Assembly: GCF_022808915.1 (NCBI RefSeq) | Contig: NZ_JAKZFS010000003.1 | Location: 124,001-188,000, forward strand | Length of the DNA stretch: 64,000 nucleotides | DNA from: Fundidesulfovibrio terrae | GTDB lineage: Bacteria > Desulfobacterota > Desulfovibrionia > Desulfovibrionales > Desulfovibrionaceae | Reading direction: 5' to 3' | Shown: piece after piece, positions 54,169 to 62,008 of the stretch | Position numbering within the stretch: the first letter of the stretch is position 1 | Layout of the letters: every line of letters starts with the position of its first letter | The notes under the pieces: model-generated | Databases searched by the model: none | What the model saw: the letters and a program-made list of their open reading frames with translations, nothing else | Told to the model about the DNA's origin: nothing | Program-made: the position numbers and the translations under genes

Positions 54169-54972
54169 ATGCGCCATATCAAGTTCCTGGTAGCCGACGA
54201 CAGCCTGACTGTCCGCAACCTCATCAGCCACATCGTCAAGTCCCAGTTCGGCGCGGACATCATCCACCTGGCCAAGAACGGCCAGGAGGCCTTCGACATC
54301 TTCGAGCGCGAAAAGATCGACTTCGTCATCTCCGACTGGGACATGCCCGTCATGAGCGGCGAGGAGTTCCTCTACAAGGTGCGCAACGAGTCCGGCAACC
54401 GGGACGTCCCCTTCCTCATGGTCACCAGCCACGACGAGAAGGACTTCCTGGTCACGGCCATCCAGAATGGAGTGAGCCAGTACATCGTCAAGCCCTTCAC
54501 TCCCGAGGAGATGGAGCAGAAGATCCTCCAATGCTGGAACGCCGCCTCCAAGCGCAAGGGGCGACGCTACGCCGACCTGCCCCGGCACGTGTTCACGGCC
54601 GCCTTCAAGAACGCCGTAGTGGAGGCCTCCCTTGTGGACATCAGCCGGGTGGGGGCGTTGGTGGAACTCAACTACAACGAAGAAATCACCCTGTTCAAGG
54701 GCTGCACGGCCAAGATCGCCATAGAGCTTCCCGGGGTGGGCAAGAAGCTGGCCATCGGCCCCATCGCGGCCATGGTGGTGCGCCTGGAGGCCTCGGACAG
54801 CCTGCACCCCACTTCGAGGCTGTGTAACATGGCCCTGTATTTCAGCCCCACCCACACCCCCGGCAACGTCCAGGAAAAGCTCGGCCAGCTCATCAAGTGG
54901 CTGCACTCGCGCCTGCCGGACGCCGTGCACGACCTGGCCAAAGGGCTGGAAGAAAACGACGACCCGCAATAA
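54169..54972 (+). CDS. receiver-PilZ response regulator
   Basis: 267 residues, ATG 8 bases after GAGAGG. The receiver domain is about 1-125: FLVADDSLTVRNLISHI (acidic pair), FVISDWDMPVMSGEEF (phospho-Asp in SDWDMP), FLMVTSHD (Thr/Ser) and IVKPFTPEEM (Lys). The C-terminal half has the PilZ element LVDISRVGALVEL (D-x-S-x2-G) after the Arg-rich stretch RKGRRYADLPR, although the classical RxxxR spacing is not exact, so c-di-GMP binding is likely but unproven. No cognate kinase is adjacent; two orphan kinases occur elsewhere in the window. Confidence 0.88.
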   Translation: MRHIKFLVADDSLTVRNLISHIVKSQFGADIIHLAKNGQEAFDIFEREKIDFVISDWDMPVMSGEEFLYKVRNESGNRDVPFLMVTSHDEKDFLVTAIQNGVSQYIVKPFTPEEMEQKILQCWNAASKRKGRRYADLPRHVFTAAFKNAVVEASLVDISRVGALVELNYNEEITLFKGCTAKIAIELPGVGKKLAIGPIAAMVVRLEASDSLHPTSRLCNMALYFSPTHTPGNVQEKLGQLIKWLHSRLPDAVHDLAKGLEENDDPQ

Positions 54973-55095
54973 CCGCCCGCCATTTTTTTGCCTTTCCGGA
55001 CTTGGCCGACCGACAGCCTTCAGTATTTACAGCCGGTTGCGAAATACGGCCTGAATTTTGCTTCAAACCGCGCGAGTCTTCAGGGAGGAAGAATC

Positions 55096-56466
55096 GTGCA
55101 CCACCCCTACATCATCATCGGCGCAGGCCCCACCGGGCTCGGCGCCGCGCGCCGCCTGGGCGAGCTCGGCATCGACAATTTTCTGGTCCTCGAGGCCAAC
55201 GACTACCCCGGCGGCCTGGCCGCCAGCTTCCAGGACGCCGAGGGCTTCACCTGGGACGTGGGTGGACACGTGGTCTTCTCCCACTACGAATACTTCGACC
55301 GCATGCTCGACGAGGCCCTGGACGGCCGCTACCTGGAGCACCAGCGCGAAGCCTGGGTGCGCCTGGCCAAGACCTGGGTTCCCTACCCCTTCCAGAACAA
55401 CATACGCTACCTGCCCCAGGAACTCGCCTGGCGGTGCGTGCAGGGGCTCCTGCCCGGCAAGCGCCCCTTCGGGGACAACGGCTACAAGCCCGCCAACTTC
55501 GATGAATGGATCAGGCACGTCTTCGGCACGGGCATCGCCGACGTGTTCATGCTGCCCTACAACTTCAAGGTGTGGGCCACCCCCCCGGAACTCATGAGCT
55601 ACAAGTGGATCGGCGAGCGCGTGAGCGTGGTGAACCTGGAAAAGGTGCTCGAGAACATGCTCTTGTCCCTGGACGACGTGTCCTGGGGGCCCAACAACCT
55701 CTTCAAGTTCCCGCTCTACGGCGGCACGGGTGAAATCTACCGCCGCGTGGCATCCAAATTTTCCGATCGCATCCGCTACGGCCGAAGCGTCGTGTCCGTC
55801 GATCCGGTCAAAAAGGAAGTCCTCTGCCAGACCGGCGAGCGCTTCACCTACGACAACCTGCTCTTCACCGGCCCCCTGGACATCCTGGCCCGCAAGCTCC
55901 TGACCAGCGTACCGGACGGGGTGCGCCGGGCCGCCTCCGGCCTCGTGCACAGCGGCGGCTACATCGGCGGCGTGGGCGTGGAGGGCGCAAAGACCGATTC
56001 GCGCTGCTGGATGTACTTCCCCGAGTCCGACAACCCCTTCTACCGGGTGACCAACTTCCACCACTACTCCCCCAACAACACGCCCGACCCCGACGGCATG
56101 ATCACACGCAAGCGCGCCTACATGACCGAGGTGAGCTTCTCCGAGCACAAGCCCGAGCCCCATTCGCACCTGGACAGCGTGGTGGACGGTCTTGTAAACG
56201 TGTCGCTCATGTCCGAGAAGGAACGGGACGCCGTCGTCTCCACCTGGGAGATGCGCCTCGACTACTCCTACCCCATCCCCACCCTGGGCCGCGACGCGGC
56301 GCTCACGGCCATCCAGCCGTGGCTGGAAACCCAGGGCATCTACGGCCGGGGCCGCTTCGGCGGCTGGAAGTACGAGGTGAGCAACATGGACCACTCCGTC
56401 ATGCAGGGCGTGGAGTGGGCCGAGCGCATGGTGACCGGCAAGGCCGAAACCACGTACGCCCTCTGA
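55096..56466 (+). CDS. FAD-dependent amine-oxidase-type oxidoreductase
   Basis: 456 residues from GTG after GGGAGG. FAD-binding Rossmann motif IIIGAGPTGLGAARRLGE, then VLEANDYPGGLAAS; internal marks are WDVGGHVVFSHYEYFDRML, FKFPLYGGTGEIYRRVASKF, NLLFTGPLDILAR and the C-terminal YPIPTLGRDAALTAIQPWLE. This pattern resembles UDP-galactopyranose mutase and protoporphyrinogen-oxidase-like flavoproteins; neither can be asserted. Only 8 bases separate it from the aminopeptidase gene. If it is mutase-like it would supply a furanose sugar to the surface glycan, but it lies 15 kb from that locus. Confidence 0.85.
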   Translation: MHHPYIIIGAGPTGLGAARRLGELGIDNFLVLEANDYPGGLAASFQDAEGFTWDVGGHVVFSHYEYFDRMLDEALDGRYLEHQREAWVRLAKTWVPYPFQNNIRYLPQELAWRCVQGLLPGKRPFGDNGYKPANFDEWIRHVFGTGIADVFMLPYNFKVWATPPELMSYKWIGERVSVVNLEKVLENMLLSLDDVSWGPNNLFKFPLYGGTGEIYRRVASKFSDRIRYGRSVVSVDPVKKEVLCQTGERFTYDNLLFTGPLDILARKLLTSVPDGVRRAASGLVHSGGYIGGVGVEGAKTDSRCWMYFPESDNPFYRVTNFHHYSPNNTPDPDGMITRKRAYMTEVSFSEHKPEPHSHLDSVVDGLVNVSLMSEKERDAVVSTWEMRLDYSYPIPTLGRDAALTAIQPWLETQGIYGRGRFGGWKYEVSNMDHSVMQGVEWAERMVTGKAETTYAL

Positions 56467-56474
56467 GGTTTTCA

Positions 56475-57575
56475 GTGTCAGACGCCATCTTTACGCCGGA
56501 GGTCTTCGCCGCCCGGCGCGAAAAGCTGCGCGCGCGCATGCGCGATGCGGGATATTCGGCCCTCCTGGTCTCCCACGCCGCCAACCGCTACTACCTGAGC
56601 GGCTTCGAGCTCCACGACTCCCAGTGCAACGAGTCCTCCGGGATGCTCCTCGTCACGTCCACCGGGCGCGACAAGCTGCTCACCGACCCGCGCTTCCTGG
56701 ACGCCGCCAGGCGCCTGTGGCCCGAGGAGGACATCTTCATCTACTCCGGCCACCGCTACGTCCAGATGGGCGAGTTCATCTCCAAGGCGCACGGCGGGCC
56801 GCTGGCCTTCGAGAGCCGGGCCATGAGCGTGGACACCTGCGAGCGCCTGCGCGAGCACCTGACGCTCACCCCCACCCAGGGCCTCGTTGAGGACCTGCGC
56901 CGCATCAAGGAACCCGCCGAGATCGAACTTCTGGACCGCTCCTGCGCCGTGAACGAACGGGTCATGCGCGCCGCCCCGGACATCCTCGTGCCCGGACGCA
57001 CCGAGGGCGAGATCGCCTGGAGGCTCGAGCAGCTCTTCCGTGATTTCGGCGCTTCCGAACTGGCCTTCGCTCCCATCGTGGCTGTGGACGGCAATGCCGC
57101 CCTGCCCCATGCCGAGCCCGGACGCGACCAGGTGAAGGAAGAAAGCATGGTGCTCATCGACATGGGCGGGCGCTTCGGCGACTACAACTCCGACCAGACC
57201 CGCACCTTCTGGGTGGGGAGCCGCGCCCCCGACCACTTCCGCAAGGCCCTGGAACTGACCCAGATGGCCCAGGCCAAGGCCATCGCCGCCATCCGGCCGG
57301 GGCTGCCAATCTCCGAGACCTACCGCACCGCGCGGGCCTACTTCGAGGAGTTCGGCGTGGCCGACGCCTTCACCCACGCCCTGGGACACGGCATCGGCCT
57401 GGAGACCCACGAGGCCCCAAGCCTCTCCCCCATCGCCGACGGCCTGCTGGAACCCGGCATGGTCATCACCGTGGAGCCCGGCCTGTACTACCCCGAATGG
57501 GGCGGCATTCGCTGGGAGCACATGGTGGCCGTCACCGAGGACGGCTGCCGCATCCTGGGCCAGGGCGGCGAGTAG
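56475..57575 (+). CDS. Xaa-Pro aminopeptidase (M24B family)
   Basis: 366 residues from GTG (GAGG 7 bases upstream). N-terminal creatinase-like domain (about 1-135: ALLVSHAANRYYLSGFEL), then the pita-bread catalytic domain. Metal ligands: the Asp in LIDMGGRFGDYNSDQTRTF (two Asp), His in HALGHGIGLETHE, Glu in VITVEPGLYY, and Glu in GIRWEHMVAV. It releases an N-terminal residue before proline from peptides in the cytoplasm. A longer frame upstream overlaps the flavoprotein gene and has no ribosome site. Confidence 0.94.
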   Translation: MSDAIFTPEVFAARREKLRARMRDAGYSALLVSHAANRYYLSGFELHDSQCNESSGMLLVTSTGRDKLLTDPRFLDAARRLWPEEDIFIYSGHRYVQMGEFISKAHGGPLAFESRAMSVDTCERLREHLTLTPTQGLVEDLRRIKEPAEIELLDRSCAVNERVMRAAPDILVPGRTEGEIAWRLEQLFRDFGASELAFAPIVAVDGNAALPHAEPGRDQVKEESMVLIDMGGRFGDYNSDQTRTFWVGSRAPDHFRKALELTQMAQAKAIAAIRPGLPISETYRTARAYFEEFGVADAFTHALGHGIGLETHEAPSLSPIADGLLEPGMVITVEPGLYYPEWGGIRWEHMVAVTEDGCRILGQGGE

Positions 57576-57582
57576 AAACGCC

Positions 57583-57939
57583 GTGACGCCTGCCGACGAA
57601 CGCGCTCCCGCCGCGAACCCTCCTTCCGTGCGTCAAGCGAAACGACGCCGGGGCTCACCCCATGGGGACGCCCCGGCTTTCGAGCCCGCGCCGCGCAAGC
57701 GCAAGACCCCCTACCGGGCCCCGCAGCGGTCCTCGCGGCTTTACGTGAAGCTCGCATCCGCGGACTTCGCCCTGTTCAAGTTTCTCTTGGAGGCCCACGG
57801 CCACCTGGGCATCATGACCGTCATGGACAGGCACGCCGCCGTGGCGAAACTGAGCTATTCGCCCGACTGCGAACGGGAGATGCGGGCGTTTCTGGAAGAG
57901 GCCGAGACGAGTGTGGCCTTCGAAGTGATTGATTTTTGA
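57583..57939 (+). CDS. DUF4911 family protein
   Basis: 118 residues from GTG. A basic, Pro/Ala/Arg-rich N-terminal 45 residues, probably disordered, then the compact domain RLYVKLASADFALFKFLLEA, GIMTVMDRHAAVAKLSYSPD and EREMRAFLEEAETSVAFEVI, which fits DUF4911, a small domain common in Deltaproteobacteria with unknown function. It starts 7 bases after the aminopeptidase stop and is in the same run. The long basic tail is unusual for the family and could bind nucleic acid. Confidence 0.75.
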   Translation: MTPADERAPAANPPSVRQAKRRRGSPHGDAPAFEPAPRKRKTPYRAPQRSSRLYVKLASADFALFKFLLEAHGHLGIMTVMDRHAAVAKLSYSPDCEREMRAFLEEAETSVAFEVIDF

Positions 57940-57952
57940 AGGCCGCGTCCAG

Positions 57953-58426
57953 TCATTGCTGGCCGCCCTGCGCCCCCATCGCGCAGACGATGTCGAACTC
58001 TTCCTTGGTGATGGGCATCACCGAAAGCCGTGAACCCTTGCGCAGCAGCTCCATGCCGTTCAGCGCCGTGACATGGCGCATGGCCCCAAGCGGCACGGGG
58101 GCGGCGAACTTGCTCACGAACCGCACGTCCACCGCGAACCAGAGGGGCCTTTCCGGGGTGGATTTGGGGTCGAAGTGGTTGTCGGCAGGGTCCCAGGCGG
58201 TCTCGTCGGGATATCCGGCCCTGACGACACGCGCGGTGCCCACCGCCGAGGGGCCGGTCCCGCTGTGGTAAAAGACGGCCATGTCGCCCTCGGCCATCTG
58301 GTCGCGCAGGAAATTTCGAGCCTGAAAATTCCGCACGCCGCTCCAGCAGGTTGTCTGGCCCGGCTCGGCGGCCAGATCGTCGATGGAGTAGCTTTCCGGT
58401 TCCGACTTCAGAAGCCAATAGTTCAT
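57953..58426 (-). CDS. EVE-domain (THYN1-like) protein
   Basis: 157 residues, the whole being one EVE domain: NYWLLKSEPESYSIDDLA, TCWSGVRNFQARNFLRDQMA, GDMAVFYHSGTGPSAVGTAR and RPLWFAVDVRFVSKF. EVE belongs to the PUA/YTH-like group that binds modified bases in RNA or DNA. The second ATG (MNYW) is chosen because GGAGAGAGG is 8 bases away; a start two codons earlier is too close. It is convergent with the DUF4911 gene. Partner and substrate are unknown. Confidence 0.92.
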   Translation of the reverse strand: MNYWLLKSEPESYSIDDLAAEPGQTTCWSGVRNFQARNFLRDQMAEGDMAVFYHSGTGPSAVGTARVVRAGYPDETAWDPADNHFDPKSTPERPLWFAVDVRFVSKFAAPVPLGAMRHVTALNGMELLRKGSRLSVMPITKEEFDIVCAMGAQGGQQ

Positions 58427-58473
58427 TCCCATGACCTCTCTCCTGGCGGTCGCGCGTCACGACCGTCCATGTT

Positions 58474-59427
58474 TCATCCGTGGTGCACGTCGATAGCGCG
58501 TTCCAGCCCGTCGATCCAGCCACCGGCCTTGTGATCCCAGGTTTTCACCACGATCTTTCCCGGGCAGAGATAGATCGAATTCGACCAGATGGTCTCGCGG
58601 CCGAGGTCGGCGTTGTGGATGCCCCACACGTGGCCGTCGTAGAGATTCACTGGCGAGGCGTAGCTTAAGTTGGTGGCCGGGGTGTGGGTGTGGCCGGACA
58701 CCCACAGGACCACCTGCGGGTTGGCCGCCAGGATTTCACCGATGCGCGCCACGGGCTGGGCCACGCGCTGGTCGCCGTTTATCTTGGGGCTGTATGTTAC
58801 CAGGGTGCCCTTGAGAGGGGCGTGGAAGAAGATGAGCGTCGGCTTGGCGAAGTTGGAGGCCAGCGTGGTCTGGAGCCAGTCGAGCTGCGTGTTCGATATT
58901 TCCGTGAGGAAGCTGCCGCCGGTCACGTCGGCCGAGAGGAAAACCAGCAGGTAGCCGCCCAGTTCGCGGGTGTACCAGAGGTCGGGCTGGCGCAATGTCT
59001 TGCGGAACCGGTCGAGCTTCTCGCGCTGGACTTCCGGTGAGGCGTGCTTGAATTCCCCGCCGGGGCCGCCCGGATCGGCGTAGACGTATTCGTGGTTGCC
59101 GGCCGTCACCGCCACGGGCTTGCGGATGGCTGAGACGAATTCCAGCGCCTCGTCGTATTCCTGCTGCGTACCGTGCTTGGCCACGATATCGCCGGGCAGG
59201 GCGACCAGCTCCACGTCATCCCAGGCGTTGACGTCCTGGACGACGGCAAGCTTGCGCGCGGCCTGGGCCCTTGCTTCGGGCGTTGTGCCGCGCGCGTAGT
59301 GGGCGTCGGAGAGCACCACGATGCGGTGGCAGCCGCCCTGCTCCCCGGGGCTTTTCCACCTGACGGGCTTCGTGCACCCGGCCACGAGCGCGCCCAGCAG
59401 GAATCGAAGAAACGACCGTCTGAGCAC
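58474..59427 (-). CDS. metallophosphoesterase lipoprotein
   Basis: 317 residues. Signal peptide with lipobox (LLGALVAGC, Cys 18), so probably a lipid-anchored envelope protein. All calcineurin-type metal motifs are present: VVLSDAHY (D-x-H), ALPGDIV (GD), TAGNHEYVY (GNHE), IFFHAPL, and WVSGHTHTP (GHxH). It hydrolyses phosphodiesters or phosphomonoesters with two metal ions. Substrate undetermined. Single gene. Confidence 0.9.
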   Translation of the reverse strand: MLRRSFLRFLLGALVAGCTKPVRWKSPGEQGGCHRIVVLSDAHYARGTTPEARAQAARKLAVVQDVNAWDDVELVALPGDIVAKHGTQQEYDEALEFVSAIRKPVAVTAGNHEYVYADPGGPGGEFKHASPEVQREKLDRFRKTLRQPDLWYTRELGGYLLVFLSADVTGGSFLTEISNTQLDWLQTTLASNFAKPTLIFFHAPLKGTLVTYSPKINGDQRVAQPVARIGEILAANPQVVLWVSGHTHTPATNLSYASPVNLYDGHVWGIHNADLGRETIWSNSIYLCPGKIVVKTWDHKAGGWIDGLERAIDVHHG

Positions 59428-59482
59428 GTCTTACCCTCCTCACGGCAAATTCCCGCTCATGTCCGCGAAGCTATAACGGGTC

Positions 59483-59555
59483 CAGGGAACGAAGTTCCCT
59501 GGCGGGAGAGTGCAGAGAGGGCAGCGCCCTCTCTGCCCGCCGGAGGCTTCCCCCT
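59483..59555 (-). repeat. dispersed hairpin element, variant copy D
   Basis: Two perfect hairpins, CCAGGGAAC/GTTCCCTGG (59483-59503) and GCAGAGAGGGC/GCCCTCTCTGC (59513-59537), then CCGCCGGAGGCTTCCCC (59539-59555). The last part is the same core as in copy C, with a different adjoining stem. It lies between the TatD stop and the lipoprotein start. Confidence 0.7.
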
Positions 59556-59562
59556 GCCCGTC

Positions 59563-60405
59563 TCAGCTCCCCAGTCCGAAGAACCGCCGCGCGTTCTCGC
59601 CGGTGATGCGCCATACGTCCGCCGTTTCCATCCCCTTCACCCGGGCCACGGCCTGTGCCGTGAACACGTTGTAGGCCGGTTCGTTGGGGCGTCCCCGGTA
59701 GGGTTCCGGGGTCAAGAACGGCGCGTCGGACTCGATCACCACCCGCTCCATCTCCAGGATGGCCACGGCCCGGCGCAGGTCCTCGTTCTTGGAGTAGGTG
59801 ACGGGGCCGGGGATGGACACGGTGTAGCCACGGTGAATGAGCTCCACCGCCAGGTCGGGCCCCTGCCCGAAGCAGTGCCACAACACCCGTTCGCCGGGGA
59901 TGCCCGATTCGTCCAGGATTTTCAGCGTCTCGGCGGCGGCTTCGCGGCTGTGAACGGCCACGGGCTTCTCAAGCTCGCGCGCCAGGGCCAGCTGCTCCCG
60001 GAAGAAACGCTCCTGCACGTCGCGCGGGGTGTCGTCCCAGTAGAAATCGAGCCCGATCTCGCCCACGGCCTTGAGGTTGGGGTCGGCCGCGAAGAGCGCG
60101 GCCATGTCCGCGACCTCGCGCGAGTCCAAGCCGGAGGCATCGTTGGGGTGTATTCCCAACAGGAAGAACACCTGGGGGTATTGCCGCAGCACGGGCGAGT
60201 TCGCCCGGTAGGCCCCGGCGCCCAGGAACACGTTGCCCAGGGCCGCGATTCCGGCCTTGGCGGCCCGGTCGAGCACCAGGGGGAGTTCCTGGGGGAATTC
60301 CTGAGCGTTCGGGCGTTTATAGTCCAAATGGGCGTGGGTCTCCACGCCGACAAGGGGCAGGCCGAGGGACTCGGGCAGGGGGCGTTCTTTTTTCTTGGTG
60401 GACAC
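59563..60405 (-). CDS. tatD: TatD-family metal-dependent hydrolase
   Basis: 280 residues from a GTG without a clear ribosome site. Metal ligands and marks: VETHAHLDYK (H-x-H), AVGEIGLDFYWD (Glu), AVHSREAA (His), VLWHCFGQG (His) and VIESDAPFLTP (Asp). TatD proteins are 3'-5' DNases/RNases involved in DNA damage and RNA quality control. Length (about 260-280) is normal. Monocistronic; divergent from the MscS gene with 80 bases between. Confidence 0.93.
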   Translation of the reverse strand: MSTKKKERPLPESLGLPLVGVETHAHLDYKRPNAQEFPQELPLVLDRAAKAGIAALGNVFLGAGAYRANSPVLRQYPQVFFLLGIHPNDASGLDSREVADMAALFAADPNLKAVGEIGLDFYWDDTPRDVQERFFREQLALARELEKPVAVHSREAAAETLKILDESGIPGERVLWHCFGQGPDLAVELIHRGYTVSIPGPVTYSKNEDLRRAVAILEMERVVIESDAPFLTPEPYRGRPNEPAYNVFTAQAVARVKGMETADVWRITGENARRFFGLGS

Positions 60406-60485
60406 GCCGGGCGGGTAACGCACCGCGCCCGGAGGAGCAAGAAAAAACCGTTGCCTTGCGGGGGCGTCCCGGTACATTCAGGGCC

Positions 60486-61958
60486 ATGACCACTCCCGTC
60501 GCAGATCTCGTGAACGCCCTGGAAGCGGCCAAGCCATCCGACCTTGTCATCATAGCCGCCCTGGCAGGGCTGGCCGTTTGCCTGCAGGCGCTGCAGGCCA
60601 GGCTCAAGGGCAAGGGGGCGCTCGGTCCCGTGGCCCTGGCCAAATGGCTCACGGTGCTGGCTGCGCTTCGCGTGCTGGACATCCGGGTGCTGAAGGACGC
60701 GCTGGCGACGCCCTCGCTCGTCCTGCACGGGCTCGTCATCTGGATGGCGTTGCGCACCATCCTGCACGACATCTACGCCGACCTGTACCTGACGCGGCTC
60801 AAGAACCTGCCGGTCAACAAGATCCTTTTGAACCTGTGCTCCTTCGCGGCGGCCCTGGCCCTGGCGGGTTACGGGCTGCGCCAGGCGCTCAACGTGGACG
60901 TGGGCTCCATCCTCACCTCGTCGGCCATCATCACCGCCGTGGTGGGCTTCTCCATGCAGGACACCATCGGCAGCCTGTTCTCGGGGCTGCTCATCCAGAC
61001 CGAAAAGCCCTTCAAGATCGGCGATTGGATCAAGGTGGGCGACATCGAGGGCCAGGTGGACGAGATCACCTGGCGTTACACCAAGCTGACGACCTTCTCG
61101 AGCGATCAGGTGCTCATCCCCAACAATGCCATCGTCAAGGACCGCCTGGTCAACAAGTCCGAGCCCATCCGGCAGGTGAGCGTCAGCGTGCCCGTGCCCG
61201 CGCCGCTGGGCACGCCGCCGGTGAAGGTCAAGAGCGCCCTGGAGGACGTGCTGCGCCGGGCTCCCCTGGTGGCCCCGCGGCCCGAGCCGCGCGTGCGCCT
61301 GCACGAAATCGGACAGGACCAGATCACCTACCGCCTGTCCTTTTCCGTGGAGGATTTCGAGGACACCGTGGCCGCGAAAAGCGATGTGCTCTCGGCGGTG
61401 TGGTACGAGTTCCGCAAGCAGGGCATCGACTTCCCCGTAAGCCGACAGATGCTTCTCCCCGGGCGGAGCAAGGGACCGTGCGCCGTTTCGCTGGACGTGG
61501 CCAACCTGGTGAAGGGCGTGGGGCTCTTTTCGGGCATGCACGCGGACGAACTGGACCTTCTGGTGCAGTGCGCGGCCGTGCGCACTTTCCCGCCCGAAGC
61601 GCGCATCGTGGAGCGCGGCCAGGGCGGGACCACCATGTTCGTCATCGCCTCCGGCCTCGTCTCGGTGCGCATAGGCGAGAAGGAACTCTCCCGCCTGGGG
61701 CCGGGCGACGTGTTCGGCGAGATGGCCCTGCTCACCGGCGAGCCCCGTACGGCGGACGTGGTGGCCCTGGAGCCCACCTCCTGCCTGGAGGTTGACCGAG
61801 AGGCCTTCCGGGGCGTGCTGGACAAGAACCCGGCGCTGGTGGCCAACGTCACCCGCGTGTTCAAGGAGCGTGAGGAAAAATTCAGGGGCGCGGCGCCATC
61901 CGCGGAAGACGACTCGGCCCAAGGGCTCTTCGAGCGCTTCCGCCGCATTTTCTGGTAG
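60486..61958 (+). CDS. MscS-type channel with C-terminal cyclic-nucleotide-binding domain
   Basis: 490 residues. About four membrane helices (from residue 20), including the pore-lining TM3 region SILTSSAIITAVVGFSMQDT; then the beta domain FKIGDWIKVGDIEGQVDEIT and LIPNNAIVKDRLVNKS; and a CNB domain (about 345-460) with GLFSGMHADELDLLVQ and the phosphate-binding cassette FGEMALLTGEPRTADVVA. This is the layout of bacterial cyclic-nucleotide-gated MscS-superfamily channels, which respond little or not at all to tension. It would be gated by cAMP or cGMP. Neither a cyclase nor a ribosome site of quality is visible nearby. Confidence 0.92.
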   Translation: MTTPVADLVNALEAAKPSDLVIIAALAGLAVCLQALQARLKGKGALGPVALAKWLTVLAALRVLDIRVLKDALATPSLVLHGLVIWMALRTILHDIYADLYLTRLKNLPVNKILLNLCSFAAALALAGYGLRQALNVDVGSILTSSAIITAVVGFSMQDTIGSLFSGLLIQTEKPFKIGDWIKVGDIEGQVDEITWRYTKLTTFSSDQVLIPNNAIVKDRLVNKSEPIRQVSVSVPVPAPLGTPPVKVKSALEDVLRRAPLVAPRPEPRVRLHEIGQDQITYRLSFSVEDFEDTVAAKSDVLSAVWYEFRKQGIDFPVSRQMLLPGRSKGPCAVSLDVANLVKGVGLFSGMHADELDLLVQCAAVRTFPPEARIVERGQGGTTMFVIASGLVSVRIGEKELSRLGPGDVFGEMALLTGEPRTADVVALEPTSCLEVDREAFRGVLDKNPALVANVTRVFKEREEKFRGAAPSAEDDSAQGLFERFRRIFW

Positions 61959-62008
61959 CCCCGGCTTTTCTGGACTCGCCGGGGGGTTTGCTCTACTCTC
62001 CCGCCGCC

